This document shows, piece after piece, positions 11,689 through 24,094 of a DNA stretch of 64,000 nt. The notes under the pieces were generated by a model. That model searched no databases, was not told where the DNA came from, and worked only from the letters and a program-made list of their open reading frames with translations. Origin of the DNA: Colius striatus. Lineage: Eukaryota > Chordata > Aves > Coliiformes > Coliidae. Where the stretch lies: assembly GCF_028858725.1 (NCBI RefSeq), contig NC_084760.1:8878867-8942866 (forward strand), read 5' to 3'. The number at the start of each line of letters is the position of its first letter. The stretch's first letter is position 1. The position numbers were made by a program, and so were the translations under genes.

Positions 11689-12569
11689 ACCTGCTCTCTA
11701 CACAGCACTTCTCCAGAGATTGCTTTCAAATGCAAGATCTGACCTAACTGTGGAGGGCTTGAAAATTAATGCTCTATTTTCTCCAAAGACTCCTTTATTT
11801 TTTCAACTAGAATTCTTGCCTGCCTGGATTTTGTCATCTTCTTTGTGTGTCTTTGGTATTTCTGAACCCCAGACCTGTGAGAGCTCCTGCACAGTGTGTC
11901 TGTCTGGGCAATGGTATTTCCAGAGACTCTCTACCAGTGCCTCTTCCAGCACCTGCAACCTGTCCTCTCCCTGCACCTGTGGGGCATGTGCAAAAATAAA
12001 GCTGGTTTGTGCTTGCAAAGCTCATGGGCTAAGCCTCTGCAGGGACCAAGTACAGAAAGTTCAACACTGCATGGTTTGTGGGAACACGGTATTATACCCA
12101 CTAAAGTCAAAGCAGTAGTTGTTGGCAGCTTTACTGATTTTAAAATGAAATCCTGATGATCAGATGCATGGGGGGTTTTGTGCTTGGGGTTTTTTTCTGC
12201 AGTTGTTGCACATGCAGCATTTGTTTAAACGTCTGTGTGCACATATCACTAAAGATGGTTTGTCAAAAGTTGGAATGGGTGTGAAGGGCTCATTGGGAAC
12301 TCTGAGATACAAGTGAGGGAGTGGAGACCTTGCCTATCTTAACCAAACCATACCCAATGAAAACTGAAGGCAGCAGAGACAAAACAACAAATCCCAAGTG
12401 TTTTTCCAATGTTCATTTAATTACCAGAAATGAGCTTTTTGTTCATTTTAATTATTACTTACCCACAGCACTTTCTCCACAGCTTTTCTGTCACCTGGAA
12501 GGGTGACTTCTGTGTGCCCAACTGCAGGTTTCCTCTCTCCACAGAAGACCAGGGTAGTCCTTTTCCTGG
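11689..12569. other. Intergenic, no gene recognised
   Basis: Non-CpG sequence downstream of the CR1. A minus-strand conceptual peptide at 11890-11937 (LVESLWK...PDR) resembles one at 25218-25265, suggesting an unidentified old repeat. The plus strand carries an AATAAA in AAAAATAAAGCTGG near 11994. No gene is called. Confidence 0.5.
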
Positions 12570-13712
12570 TGTGGTGGTTTAGCCCTGGCTGGGTGCCAGG
12601 TGCCCACCAAATCATTTTGTCACTCCCCCTGCACAGGAGAGAGAGAAATATAATAAGAGGTTTGTGAGTCAAGGACAGGGAGACCACCCAGCAATTAGTG
12701 TCATGTTCAAAACAGACTCAACTTGGGGATAAATGGTTTGATTTGTTAATGAGCCATCAACAGGAAGATGAGAAACCAAACTGAATCTTAAAATACCTCC
12801 CCCCACCCCTCCCTCTTCCCAGGACTCTCTTTCCTTCACCCCAGCAGCGCAGGGGATGGGGGTTGTGGTCAGTTCATTACAGATGGACTTTGCCACTGCT
12901 GCTTCTCAGGGTGAGGCTTCCTCACACTTCCCACTGTTACACTGTGGGGTCCCTCTCATGGGAGAAAGTCCCTCACCAACTTCTCCAGCATGGCTCCTTC
13001 CCATGGACTTCAGCTCCTCATGAACTGCTCCAGCATGGGGCCTGCCATGGGGCAGCTCCTCACACCCTGCCCTAACTTGTGTCAGCCACCGGGAGAACAG
13101 TCCCTCAGGGATGGACTGCTCCAGCCTGAGTCCATCACAGGGTCACAAGCCCTGACAGCAAACCTGCTCTGGCCTGGGCTCCTCTCTCCTCACAGGGCCC
13201 CAGGTCTTGTCAGGAACTTGCTCCAGGGTGAGCTTCCCACAGAGTCACAGCCTCCATCAGGCATCCACCCGCTCCAATGTGGGCTCCTCCACAGGCTGCG
13301 AGTGGGTCTCTGCTCCTCAGTGGCCTCCATGGGCTGCAGGGGCACAGCTACCTCACCATGGTCCTCACCACAGGGGAGTCTTTCTCCCAGGACCTAAGCA
13401 CCCACCTTCTCCACTGACCTTGGTGTCTGTGGAGATGTTCTCACATTCTCCCTCCCTGTTGCTGCTGCAGTTTAGCAACTGGCCAGCAACTTCTTCCCCT
13501 TCTCTTATATGTTAATCACAGAGGTGTTACCTCAGTCACTAATTGGCCAGGCCTGGGTCAGCTGTGGATCCATCTTAAAACTGACTGGCATTAGCCCTGT
13601 CAGCTAGAGGGGAAGCTTCTGGTAGATCTTTGTTTAAAGAAGCCACTCCTGTAGCTTCCCCCCACTACCAAAACCTGGCCTGGCCTGGCCTGGCCTGGAC
13701 ACAACCACTACA
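12570..13712. mobile_element. Solo LTR of an avian ERVL-type endogenous retrovirus
   Basis: A 1.14-kb element bounded by TGTGGTGGTTTAG at the left and CAACCACTACA at the right, i.e. the TG...CA ends of an LTR. It is flanked by near-matching 5-bp sites (CCTGG at 12565-12569, CCTAG at 13713-13717), consistent with a 5-bp target duplication. The interior has the diverged, repeated TGCTCCAGC-type blocks known from a common avian LTR family. No internal viral genes are present. Orientation is not settled. Confidence 0.75.
13674..13698. repeat. (CCTGG)5 microsatellite
   Basis: Five perfect CCTGG units just inside the right end of the solo LTR. Confidence 0.9.
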
Positions 13713-13835
13713 CCTAGGGACACCTAAACCCCACAAGACTCTCAGTCACTCCAAGCAGAGTCGAGTCTCCATACCTTATGTTTCTCACAAACTGTTTTTA
13801 CTCTTGTAACACACTGGCAAGTAGCATGATTGTAG

Positions 13836-14110
13836 TCACAGAATCATGGAATGGTAGGGTTGGAAGGGACCTTTAGAGATCATCTAGTCCAACCTCCTTG
13901 CAGAAGCAGGTTCACCTAGACCAGGGCACATAGGAAAATGTCCAGGTGGGTCTTGAAGACCTCCAAGGAAGGAGCCTCCACACCCTCCCTGGGCAGCCTG
14001 TGCCAGGGCTCCCTCACCTCAACAGTGAAATAGTTTCTTCTTATGTTTAAGTGGAACTTTTTGTGTTCCAGCTTCATCCCATTACCCCTTGTCCTGTTGC
14101 TAGCTAGTTG
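13836..14110 (-). repeat. CR1 LINE 3' fragment
   Basis: Starts TCACAGAATCATGGAATGGT, then GGTTGGAAGGGACC and GATCATCTAGTCCAACC. It runs through the GGTCTTGAAGACCTCCAAGG block to TTGTCCTGTTGC. Antisense orientation. Confidence 0.9.
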
Positions 14111-16686
14111 GTTCTTTCCCTCTAGCCCTATATCCTTTGAAGTGGGATAAAGCCATTCACACAAAAAGATGTACTGACCTTTCCTATGGATACTTGCAGT
14201 TAGTGTTTGTCAGCAGCTGAAGGGGGCACATACTCAGCAAAGGGGTCATGTAATCTAGGTCTGTTTGCCAAGAGATTTCTAGAACTAGAAGCCTTTTGGA
14301 GCAGGCAGAGTGTTCCTGAGGGCACTGCCAGCCTACTTTAGGAACAACCACTCTAGCCAGCCATTAAACCTAACCACTTTTGCACTTGTGGAATGAGCTG
14401 GCTCCCACTTGAAGTTTTAATGAGAAGCATTAAAAGGAAAACCCTACATTTTTTCTTCCCAAGTACCTGGTTCCCTGAGGCACTACGGTTCACTATGTAG
14501 GTTCGTATCTCTTCAATCAAAACACAGGGTCCTGCTCAGCCTGCTGGACTTTTACAACAAATTAATCCTGTTAAAATTTGTAAAGTGGAAAAAATAAACA
14601 GCTCGTGACACTGAAGTGGCTTGTGCATGATTCTTCAGGAGGATTAAATCAACTACTTCACCCTTGTCCATTTGCTCTAACAAAGCAAGAGCAATGTCAA
14701 AGGTCATGATTTTCTGAGGAAGGGTATCACAGGGAGCACCTGGAATTAGGTTTTGTAGATATTTGCTGACAGTGGGGAAGAGGTGAGAGTCACAGAATCA
14801 TGAATCATAGAGTCAGATGGGAATTCTTGGCCTCCATTTCAGTGCAGAGGAGGAGTATTCTCCACAGAGCACAAATTCTTTCTCCAATCCTTCCCCAGCC
14901 ATCATTTCCTTTCACTAATGGCCTCATAGTCTGGCTTTGCCTCATTCCTGAGTGCTTGCTACAGTTCCACTTACTACATCCAGCCAGTTCTAGTCTTCAC
15001 TCCTCAGCATCACTCAAACTGAACTACTTCACTCCAAGTGTGTGTTTTCAGCCCCGTTCTCCCCACCTGATAGATCCTAATCCTGTTCTCCTGCTCCCTC
15101 CTCCTAGCTGCCTCCCTGCCTCCATTGGGCACCAGCTTCTCCCTCCCAGCTCTTTGTTGAAGACAATCCCAGTTTGTTGCTCAGCCAGACCAGGTCACCT
15201 CTACAGTTATTTCCTGTTCCAGTCTCCCTAAAACTTATTTTCTTTACAGCTTTCAGTCTGCTCTTCTATTTTCCCTCCTTCCTCCTACCTCTCCTGTACT
15301 TTTTGTACAGTCTCTACTCCACCTGCATCTGATGCACAGAACGTCCCGTGTGATACAGCCTGTGACTGGAGAGTTGAAAACCAGGAGCTTTTTGGCTAGT
15401 TTTCTGCCAGACTGATGAAGTGGGGTCAGATGAGCACTGGGAGGATGGGGTCACACTGAGAGGATGGACACACTGAAGTCAGATGAGTGCTGCAGGGGAA
15501 ATGCCATGGCATGTCTGGGTCACTATGACACAAAGGGCCAAGCCACCAAGGCCAGTGTGCTGATGAGTTCTAGTCTAGGACTGGCTTAGACTCCCTTAGA
15601 AGCTGAGGGATTGCAGCCAAGAATGTAAAATCTGAGCCTGAGCTAACAGGTACAGGAATGGAGAGGCTTGGCCATGGAGCAAATTGCACCGTGGCAGCTG
15701 CCCCCAGACAAACTGGCTGCTTGTTTGGAGGGATGAAGGAGGAGCAGGGAGTTCAAAGGAATGCAGGCATCTAAAAGCAAGACAAACTTAGCTCTGGCTC
15801 ATCCAGGGAAAATTTACCACTCATGGGGAGTGGCTAAGTTACTTTTAGGGATCATGTTATCTGCTCACAGCCTGCTGTTTTCTTTTCCAACTGAGACACC
15901 TCAGATAATCAGAGGGTTGAATTACTTATGTGACCAGTTTTAATGGCTTGAAATGAACCTTTAGGATACACTTAGAATCCTCTTTGTCTGCCATGAGGAC
16001 TTGTGAGGCATGCATCAGTGAGATATCCAACTGTTTAAAAGACTTCAGCTTTACAGAGTTGATGCCAGTTTGATGTGTTTGAAAGCTGATACTATATATC
16101 ATCATTAGTGCTAACACCAGTTAACATGACAATGGGTATGTTGTTTTGATATGTTCACAAGCACAGATAGTTGGCAGGCTCCTTGTACAACATCATTTGC
16201 TGTCATTAGTATTGTATGCCTGTCTGTGCTAGGTCACAATTTTCCCTCTGTATATGTTTGTTCTTCCTGAACTACAATATTTTAGAGTGCATAAATATGT
16301 TAGACTTTAACAAATGCTGAACCCACTGAGCAGGTGCCAGTCTTGGGAATGGTGGTACTTTACAATAACCCTTTGAGATGTGGAATTTCTCTTTCCTCTT
16401 TCAAAAGTCTGAGGTGTTCGTTACAGAATGGAGCAGGCAAAGCAAGACTGTCCTTAAGTTAATCTCATAAGGAAAATTCACCAGGCAATCTTTCCTTACT
16501 GCTTTTACTTCTTTTACAAAGGAAATGCATGGCTTATTGCTGATTTCCTCCTCCTCAGCAGCATTTCCTAGATAATAAACTATGGACTATGTCCTAGAGG
16601 TATTGGGACTCTCTGTAGCATTTATATATGCCCCAGATTTTTCACAAGGTGATGTAGAAATCACATCTACACATGATTTACAGATG
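14111..16686. other. Intergenic, no gene recognised
   Basis: Unique-looking sequence. A pyrimidine-rich tract around 14,860-15,300 holds a 143-codon plus-strand open frame (14800-15231) of low complexity (Ser, Pro, Leu rich). It has no domain, and I do not call it a gene. Confidence 0.5.
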
Positions 16687-17195
16687 ATAGAATCACAGAG
16701 TGACAGAAGATTAATGTTGAGAGGCACCTCTAGACATCTGTCTAGGGAGCAGGCTGCTCAGCTGGGTTCTGAATATAAGGATGGGGACTCTACAACCTCT
16801 CTGGGCAACCTGTGCCAGTCACCTTCACAGAGACAAAGTGTTTTCCTATGTTCAGATTGAATTCACAGGTTTTAATTTGTGCCCATTGCCTCTTGTTCTA
16901 TCACTGGACAGCACTGGGATGAGTTTGTCTCTTTAGATACTTATATACATTGCTAAGATCCTTCTGAACCTTCTCTTCTCAAGGCTGCACACTCCTAGCT
17001 CTCCTAGACTTTCCTCATATGACCAATGCTCCAGTCCCTTAGTCATTTTCATGGCCCTGGTCTATCAGACAGTCCTCCCTGTTTTATATCATCTGTACAC
17101 TGATCAGGTCGTTAAATGAAGATTCTCAATGGTACTGGAGCCAGTATTGAGCCCTGGGGCAGAGCAGTAGTGACTAGCCTGCAGCTGGACTTTGC
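16687..17195 (-). repeat. Old CR1 LINE fragment
   Basis: Diverged antisense CR1. It shows GATAGAATCACAGAGTGACAG at the 3' end, the CTCTGGGCAACCTGTGCCAG block, CCTTCTCTTCTCAAGGCTG, and farther in GAGCCCTGGGGCAGAGCAG. This is a long but decayed copy. Confidence 0.75.
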
Positions 17196-17465
17196 ACCAC
17201 TGCTCACAGTCCTCAGGGCCTGGTTGTGCTCTTCATCATTGTGCCACTCTGTGTTTTCTGTTTGTTATGTTTTGGGGATTTAAGGTTTTGGTTGTTGGTG
17301 AACCAAATGAACGTTTGTTTTCTTCCCCAAGTTGAGAAGTCCTGTCTGTTTTGCCTGGGAACATAAGTGGCAATTGAACCCTCCTGTCCTTAGGGAGTTC
17401 CAAAGGCCCTTGGTAGTTAAGGCTGATTGGGGTCCTTGGTTCCTAGATGGACCTAAACCATGACA
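17196..17465 (+). mobile_element. LTR fragment, ERVL-like 3' part
   Basis: Contains TTTGTTATGTTTTGGGGATTTAAGG, CTTCCCCAAG, CTGTCTGTTTTGCC and the terminal GACCTAAACCATGACA. This matches the 3' portion of a second element at 26.7-27.2 kb. The 5' limit is uncertain. No coding sequence. Confidence 0.6.
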
Positions 17466-17763
17466 GATGGTACCTATCAAATCAATAATTTTCTTTCTCC
17501 TTATGTTATTACACTATCATGTTACTACACAATCATGTTTTTTCTCCTGCTTTAGGAGAAGGCACCAGTACTCCAAAGTTTTGTGTCTATTTGAAAATTC
17601 ATTGAATATCACCAGTAGGAAAGAAACACATATATTCAGTATCTTCATTTTCTATAGGCTGTGTCTTGGGTTATGATGATGAGAATGTTGTATTATAGTC
17701 AATCTAAATTATGAGTCCACATAATGGAAAAGATATATCCAAAATATGTTGTTCTGGTATACT

Positions 17764-18053
17764 AGATAGTAGTATAGTAACATAGTAGATAGTAACAGGA
17801 CAAGGGGTGATGGGATGAAGCTGGAACACAAAAAGTTCCACTTAAACATAAGAAAAAACTATGTCACTGTGAGGTGAGGGAGCCCTGGCACAGGCTGCCC
17901 AGAGGGGTTGTGGAGTCTCCTTCCTTGGAGGTCTTCAAGACCCACCTGGACATGTTCCTGTGTGACCTGATCTAGGTGACCCTGCTTCTGCAGGGGGGTT
18001 GGACTGGATGATCTCTAAAGGTCCCTTCCAACCCCTGCTATTCTATGATTCTA
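17764..18053 (+). repeat. CR1 LINE 3' fragment, young subfamily
   Basis: Carries AACAGGACAAGGGGTGATGG, GCTGGAACACAAAAAGTTCC and the tail GGACTGGATGATCTCTAAAG...TTCTATGATTCT. It is nearly identical to the copy at 29.4-29.7 kb. It begins next to a short TAGTA-rich stretch. Confidence 0.92.
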
Positions 18054-20929
18054 AGAAAACAAACAAACAAAATCTATGCATTTTTTTTAAAACCAGGGTC
18101 AAAATACTCTGCTGACATTTGGATTGTGCTAAACAAATGATAATGCAGTATTAGACTGTTAAAAACACATACAGAGGAAGTACAAGTCAGACAATGACAC
18201 TGTTCTTTGGGAAAAGTGAGAATTGTGCATTTGTTTATTTGTATTTATTTAGGTGTATTTATTTCTTTGTAAGTAAGCAAGAACAAACTTTGCAGCTGCT
18301 AATTCAATTCATATTCCTGGAATCAAGCTGTAAACAAATGCTTGTATTTTTGTTTTAGAGGGAGGATGACATTTGGTAGCTTTCCATTGGTCTAAAAGAA
18401 GGAACATCTGTTGTAACCATAAAAAAACTTGATGATCAAGTTTACCACTTCCCACATTAGCAACATTAGGCATTTGGGTTGAAATCCAGATCAGACTGAA
18501 CTCGGTGAAAGTTTCACTGTTAAATTCAGGGTGGCCTGGATTTCAGCCCAAAGCAAGGCTTTAAAAACAATAGCACAGTGAGTACATATATATATAAAAG
18601 TAGGCTGTTGCTGGTTGTAGGAGACATACACTGACTTGCCTAAAATGACATTTCAAAATGGCTTTATGTTAGGAAGGATGTATCAAGACATATATTGCTA
18701 CTGAAGTGGATTCTATGTTTAAAGAGAAAGCATGGTTAAGGACTCCTTTGGTCAGATCATATCAATATAACCATAGAGCAGAAGAATTTGAAAGGTCTCA
18801 GGAAGAGAAATAGCTTAAGTCACTGTAGCATGTTGCCTCCTTTAACCATGAAATGGATGAAGGATGCCACTACATCATATTCATTTCTTATCAAAGTGAA
18901 AGAAATGCAGGGTAGGTAGATTCAGAGAAATAAAGCCTTCTCCCTATAGATATATCATTGCCACCACTGAAGAGTTAATCGTAGTGTGCTCAAAATTTCA
19001 TTGTCCAAAGCTGACTGAGTCAGAAAATATGAGCTTCATGTTCCCCTCAGGTTTGGTTACATCAGGTACAAAGCTTGGAATGAAGTCTGAAATTCCTCAC
19101 AAAGCGTGTTTGTTCCTCGGGACCCTTTTCATCTCCCTTTCCCAGTCACCTCGGTATGAACTATTCGACTTAGTGGTCAAGACCTTCCTCTTTGTCCAAA
19201 TGCTGTCAATCTGTTCCCAAAATGACAAGGTAAAAACTGTGCTTAGAGCTTGGATATACACACTGAGAAGGCAGCTGTAGCTATTTGAGACGCCACTGCC
19301 CCCAGCTCTTTGTACCTGCCAAAGATGCCTGCCCCAGATCTGGTGGCAAAATGAGACACAAGGGTTTCTCAGCTATTTCAGTGCAAAGTCCAAGAGCTTA
19401 ACTCAAGCTGCCCCCACCCCCACTGCCTTGGCACTTCATGCCTTAAACACTGGACTTGATCCTGAAGCAGCTTAGAATTATCAATGTTTTCAGTCTGCTG
19501 ACTCTGCCGTGTGGGTTGTATCCTCTGGGAGAGAGGCAGTGATATTTTAAAGCAACACACTTATTTTCAAACCAATCTGTTTCATGCACCATTAGCCACA
19601 GAGGCTGCTATAAGCTTTGCTAGCTTTAGACTAGTTTAACAAAACAGTGTTGGGGTTTTTTTTTCCCTTGTTTTTTAACTGGAGTGAGATTTTTTAACAA
19701 GAAACATGAGTTAACTCCAAGAAAAGTGAAAAAAATTCCCTGCCTGCAGCACTGCCAAATAGGGCAAGTAGCTGTTCAAAAGGCTGAGCTAGATAAACTT
19801 GCATTTTTCTTTGGTTTGGCTCTCTAAGAGTTACATAAAACTTATCAGCTGTTATGGGGCCCCTTGAAGCTTGCACAGCAGAATGTAAATAGAGAAATAA
19901 ATCTCTGGTGTTACTGATATCCAGTGCTCTTAATACACAAAACTCACTGACTGCTTGCCCTGTCTTTCACACTCTTTAGCTTTCTAACAAGTGTCAAGTA
20001 TCACAGATGTTACTTTGGAGAAAAATGCCTTGAACCCCTCCCACTCCTCTTAACAAAAAGAATCCTGCCTCAACTATGCCCTAATATTTCTTACAAGGTT
20101 AAACTTATGTATTTTAACCTCTAATATGGTCATGTATTTCACATTATACCACAGGTCAGTTGTTATATTTGTGTCATTTCTGTAGCAGCAGCATCATTAC
20201 AGTTGTAATGCTAACCCAGCTTGCAAAGATTTGTAGTGAAAAAGGCCTGGTCACATAGATGTCCCATCAAGGCACTTGCTGCTAAAAACCTCTGTCGTTG
20301 ACACTACTGGCCTTTATTTGCTATATTTGCTTAATTATTATACTATTTGCTATATTCTACTTGGTTGTATCTTAGATGGCTGGTTTCTTTCTCCCTCTAC
20401 AAGGCAGATTTTGCTTCTTCGAGGTGAGATAAATTCTGTGATTGATTTCATAGCACAACTTACAAACTCAGCAGTAAATACAACCTAGAGTGGAAGGAAA
20501 AACTGGCCATATGATGCGAATGGCTCAAGTCTCTATCGCTGCCAACTCCTCTCTGCAGCCTGGGAAACAAGCTACTGGCCTTTTGAAAGGACACAAGTGT
20601 GCACATCAATAGTTACTGCTGGCTTTCCCACTGGCTGACTCACAGATCACTTGTGTTCTGGACAACACAGTAAACAAACACACAGAAAACAGGCAGATGT
20701 ATAAAGGTTAAAAACTGCAGGCACTTTGCCCATCCTTGTTAACTTCCCCCTCACTACCTGTAAAAGAGAGTTAATCCATCTCTATAGTCATGAGACCGAG
20801 TGATTTCCCTGTTAAATCTTTATAGAGCTAAAGAGAAAGCAAGAAATGGTCACACAAACCTCCACACATTTAATTGTTTCTCTCTTCTGCCAGTTTTAAA
20901 AATAGTTGATAATATTTTCAGTATTTATG
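18054..20929. other. Intergenic, no gene recognised
   Basis: About 2.9 kb without CR1, LTR, CpG island or a credible exon. Open frames are at most about 98 codons and have no domain character. Confidence 0.55.
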
Positions 20930-21432
20930 CCTCATCTGGAGTCCTGTGTCCAGTTCTGGGCTCCTCAGCTCAAGAGGGACAGGGAACTACTGGAGAGAGT
21001 CCAGTGCAGGGCCACCAAGATGATCAGGGAACTGGAGCATCTTTCATATGAGGAAAGGCTGCAGGAACTGGGGCTGTTTAGTCTGGAGGAGACTGAGGGG
21101 GGATCACATTAATATTTACAAATATCTAAAGGGTGGGTGTCAGGAGGTTGGGGCAGCAATTTTGTCTATTGTATCTAGTGACAGGACAAGGGGTAATGAA
21201 ATTAAGCTGGAACACAGAAAGTTCTACTTAAACATAAGGAAAAACTGTTTTCTTTTGAGGTGAGGGAGCCCTGGCACAGGCTGCCTGTGGAGGCTTCTTT
21301 TCTGGAGGTCTTCAAGACCTGCCTGGACATGTTCCTGTGTGACCTGATTTAGGTGGGACCTGCTTCTGCAGGGGGGGTTGGACTAGATGATCTTTAACGT
21401 TCCCTTCCAACCGCTACCATTCTATGATTCTC
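20930..21432 (+). repeat. CR1 LINE 3' fragment with remnant reverse-transcriptase end
   Basis: Begins CCTCATCTGGAGTCCTGTGT. The conceptual peptide with [10 protein letters not shown] and [11 protein letters not shown] is the C-terminal tail of the CR1 polyprotein. It ends in TTCTATGATTC. It forms an inverted pair with the copy at 21722-22489. Confidence 0.93.
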
Positions 21433-21721
21433 TGAATATTTATGACAGTGCAAATGTAAGTGAAAAATAAAATCTAGACTGTACTAAACTTTTCAAAGCA
21501 ACAAGAACAAAAGATGATCTTTTCTGATGTTAAAATGCCTCTTTGCTACCATATGTCTGCCATGAGTTATTTACAATGACATCCTCTGCTGTAGAAATAA
21601 AGTTTATTTCTGCCATTGTTTCAAAAAGAATCAAGAGTCAAGCCCCAGCTCTTTCATTCCCTAGGAGGAAGAAAGTATTCTGAAGCTCTTACCGGCCTTT
21701 ATTTTTAATTCATTGAGACTT

Positions 21722-22489
21722 TCATAGAAGCATAGAATGGTAGGGGTTGGAAGGGACCTTTAGAGATCATCTAGTCCAACCCCCCTGCTCAAGCAGGGTC
21801 ACCTAGATCAGGTCACACAGGAACATGTCCAGGCGGGTCTTGAAGACCTCCAAGGAAGGAGCCTCCACAACCCCTCTGGGCAGCCTGTGCCAGGGCTCCC
21901 TCACCTCACAGTGAAATAGCTTTTTCTTACGTTTAAGTGGAACTTTTTGTGTTCCAGCTTCATCCCATTACCCCTTGTCCTGTCACTAGATACAATAGAC
22001 AAAAAGGGATGTCCCAACCTCCTGACACCCACCCTTTAGATATTTATAAATGTTAATAAGATCTCCCCTCAGTCTCCTCCAGACTAAACAGCCCCAGTTC
22101 CTGCAGCCTTTCCTCGTATGAAAGATGTTCCAGTCCCCTGATCATCTTGGTGGCCCTGTGCTGGACTCTCTCCAGCAGTTCCCTGTCCCTCTTGAGCTGA
22201 GGAGCCCAGAACTGGACACAGGACTCCAGATGAGGCCTCACCAGGCCAGAGTAGAGATGGAGAAGAACCTCCCTTGACCTACTGCCCACACTCTTGATGC
22301 ATCCCAGGCTGCCATTGGCCTTCTTGGCCACGAGGGCACATTGCTGGCTCATATTTAGTCTATTATCAATCAGCACTCTCAGGTCTCTCTCTGCAGAGCT
22401 GCTCTTCAGCAGCTCGACCCCCAGCCTGTCCTGGTGTGTGGGGTTTTTCCTTCCCAGCTGCAGGACTCTGCACTTGTCCTTGTTGAACC
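21722..22489 (-). repeat. CR1 LINE 3' fragment, long copy
   Basis: Antisense copy running from CATAGAATGGTAGGGGTTGG to the CAAGTGCAGAGTCCTGC block (22450-22489). It retains a 107-codon piece of the CR1 ORF2 C-terminus at 22053-22376. It is about 290 bp from an oppositely oriented copy. Confidence 0.93.
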
Positions 22490-23460
22490 AATACTTTGAA
22501 GTATTACAGCTGTTGGTAGACAGAATGTATTTGTGGATTAAGCAGACAGAAGATGACCACTCAACTCAAAAAATACAATATTCAATTTGTATTTTCAAAG
22601 TTCAATTGAAATAGAGATGGAGGTTTTTATCTCATTAAAAAGACGTGAAAGCCTCTAGTTTGGGGTGGTTTTTTTTCATCTGAGTGTACCGTTTTGCAGA
22701 TGGACAGCAAAATTTTGGTGTATTTACAATCCATAGAAATCTTAAATGGATTACTTCTGTTAGGCATCACAAATCACTATTAAGCACTTTGCTGTGGATT
22801 TAGTGGTACTGAGGAGCTATTGAGAGATCAAACTAGCAGCTTATTGTGTCTAGTTGCAAATCTCTTTACCCCTGAAGCTTTTGTGTTATTAATTTTTTAA
22901 AATCTAAAGTATGATACATTGCATAATTATAAATACACTTGCATTAACTTTTGACCTTTTCCATAATACCTTGGGAAACAACATCCAAAAGAGTCATTCT
23001 TTTTGCTCCTCTAACTGAACAGATTTGTACCAATCGTGCCAATACAAATGCCACAGGCCTTAGAGGTGTTCACTAATAATGATTATTTGCATAAGGTATC
23101 ATTTTCCAAACAAATATTGACAAAGTCATCCTTTATCAATTCACAGTGTGAATATGCAAAGCAGTGACACAGCTGGCAGCAGCCATTATAACACACAATG
23201 ACTTTTTTCAGTCTTTCTTTAACTGATGTGATTTTACAAACTACAACACTTACAGAGTATGTTTGCACTCACCACTTACACTCCTGGCTGTACACCTGAC
23301 AAGAAGAGCTCTATGGGTATAGTGAATTTGCAGATTGGTTTGAGTTTCTGTGAGTTTTCTGCAAAGAAAAATAAGGAGGTAAGTGGAAAAATTAAAACAT
23401 ATCTTTGTCTGAAGTGCTATTAAAAAGAATTGTCTTTCTTCCAATGCTGCATGGTTCTAT
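22490..23460. other. Intergenic, no gene recognised
   Basis: AT-rich unique sequence between two CR1 copies. Nothing recognised. Confidence 0.55.
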
Positions 23461-24094
23461 GATAAACATGGGCCAGCAATGTGCCCTCGTGGCCAAGAAG
23501 GCCAATGGCAGCCTGGGATGCATCAAGAAGAGTGTGGCCAGCAGGTCAAGGGAGGTTCTTCTCCTACTCTACTCTGGCCTGGTGAGGCCTCATCTGGAGT
23601 CCTGTGTCCAGTTCTGGGCTCCTCAGCTCAAGAGGGACAGGGAACTGCTGGACAGAGTCCAGCACAGGGCCACCAAGATGATCAGGGCACTGGAGCATCT
23701 TCCTTATGAGGAAAGGCTGCGGGAACTGGGGCTGTTTAGTCTGGAGGAGACTGAGGGGAGATCTTATTAACATTTACAAATATCTAAATGATGGATGTCA
23801 GGAGGTTGGGACATCCCTTTTTGTCTATTGTATCTAGTGACAGGACAAGGGGTAATGGGATGAAGCTGGAACACAAAAAGTTCCACTTAAACATAAGAAA
23901 AAGCTATGTCACTGTTCAGGTGAGGGAGCCCTGGCACAGGCTGCCCAGAGGGGTTGTGGAGGCTCCTTCCTTGGAGGTCTTCAAGACCCGCCTGGACATG
24001 TTCCTATGTGACCTGATCTAGGTGGACCTGTCTCTGCATGGGGGTTGGACTAGATGATCTCTAAAGGTCCCTTCCAACTCTATAATTCTATGGT
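23461..24094 (+). repeat. CR1 LINE 3' fragment with ORF2 remnant
   Basis: Starts at the ATGGGCCAGCAATGTGCCCT block and retains a 121-codon open frame (23405-23770) that decodes the CR1 ORF2 C-terminus. It runs to a degenerate tail TATAATTCTATGG. Third member of the 20.9-24.1 kb CR1 cluster. Confidence 0.93.

Noticed and set aside
11890-12115. LTR 3' end suggested by AAAATAAAGCTGG
   Set aside because: A polyadenylation-like hexamer alone, without recognisable TG...CA ends or family blocks, is not enough to call an element.
12863-13515. Plus-strand open frames of 70-135 codons
   Set aside because: They fall within the solo LTR, in its repeated GC-rich blocks, and have no domain.
14800-15231. 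143-codon plus-strand open frame
   Set aside because: Low-complexity Ser/Pro/Leu peptide from a pyrimidine-rich tract, with no homology recognised and no promoter nearby.
22053-22376. 107-codon minus-strand open frame
   Set aside because: It decodes the C-terminus of the CR1 LINE ORF2 inside a truncated CR1 copy, not a host gene. The same applies to frames at 23405-23770, 44451-44780 and 49657-49935.
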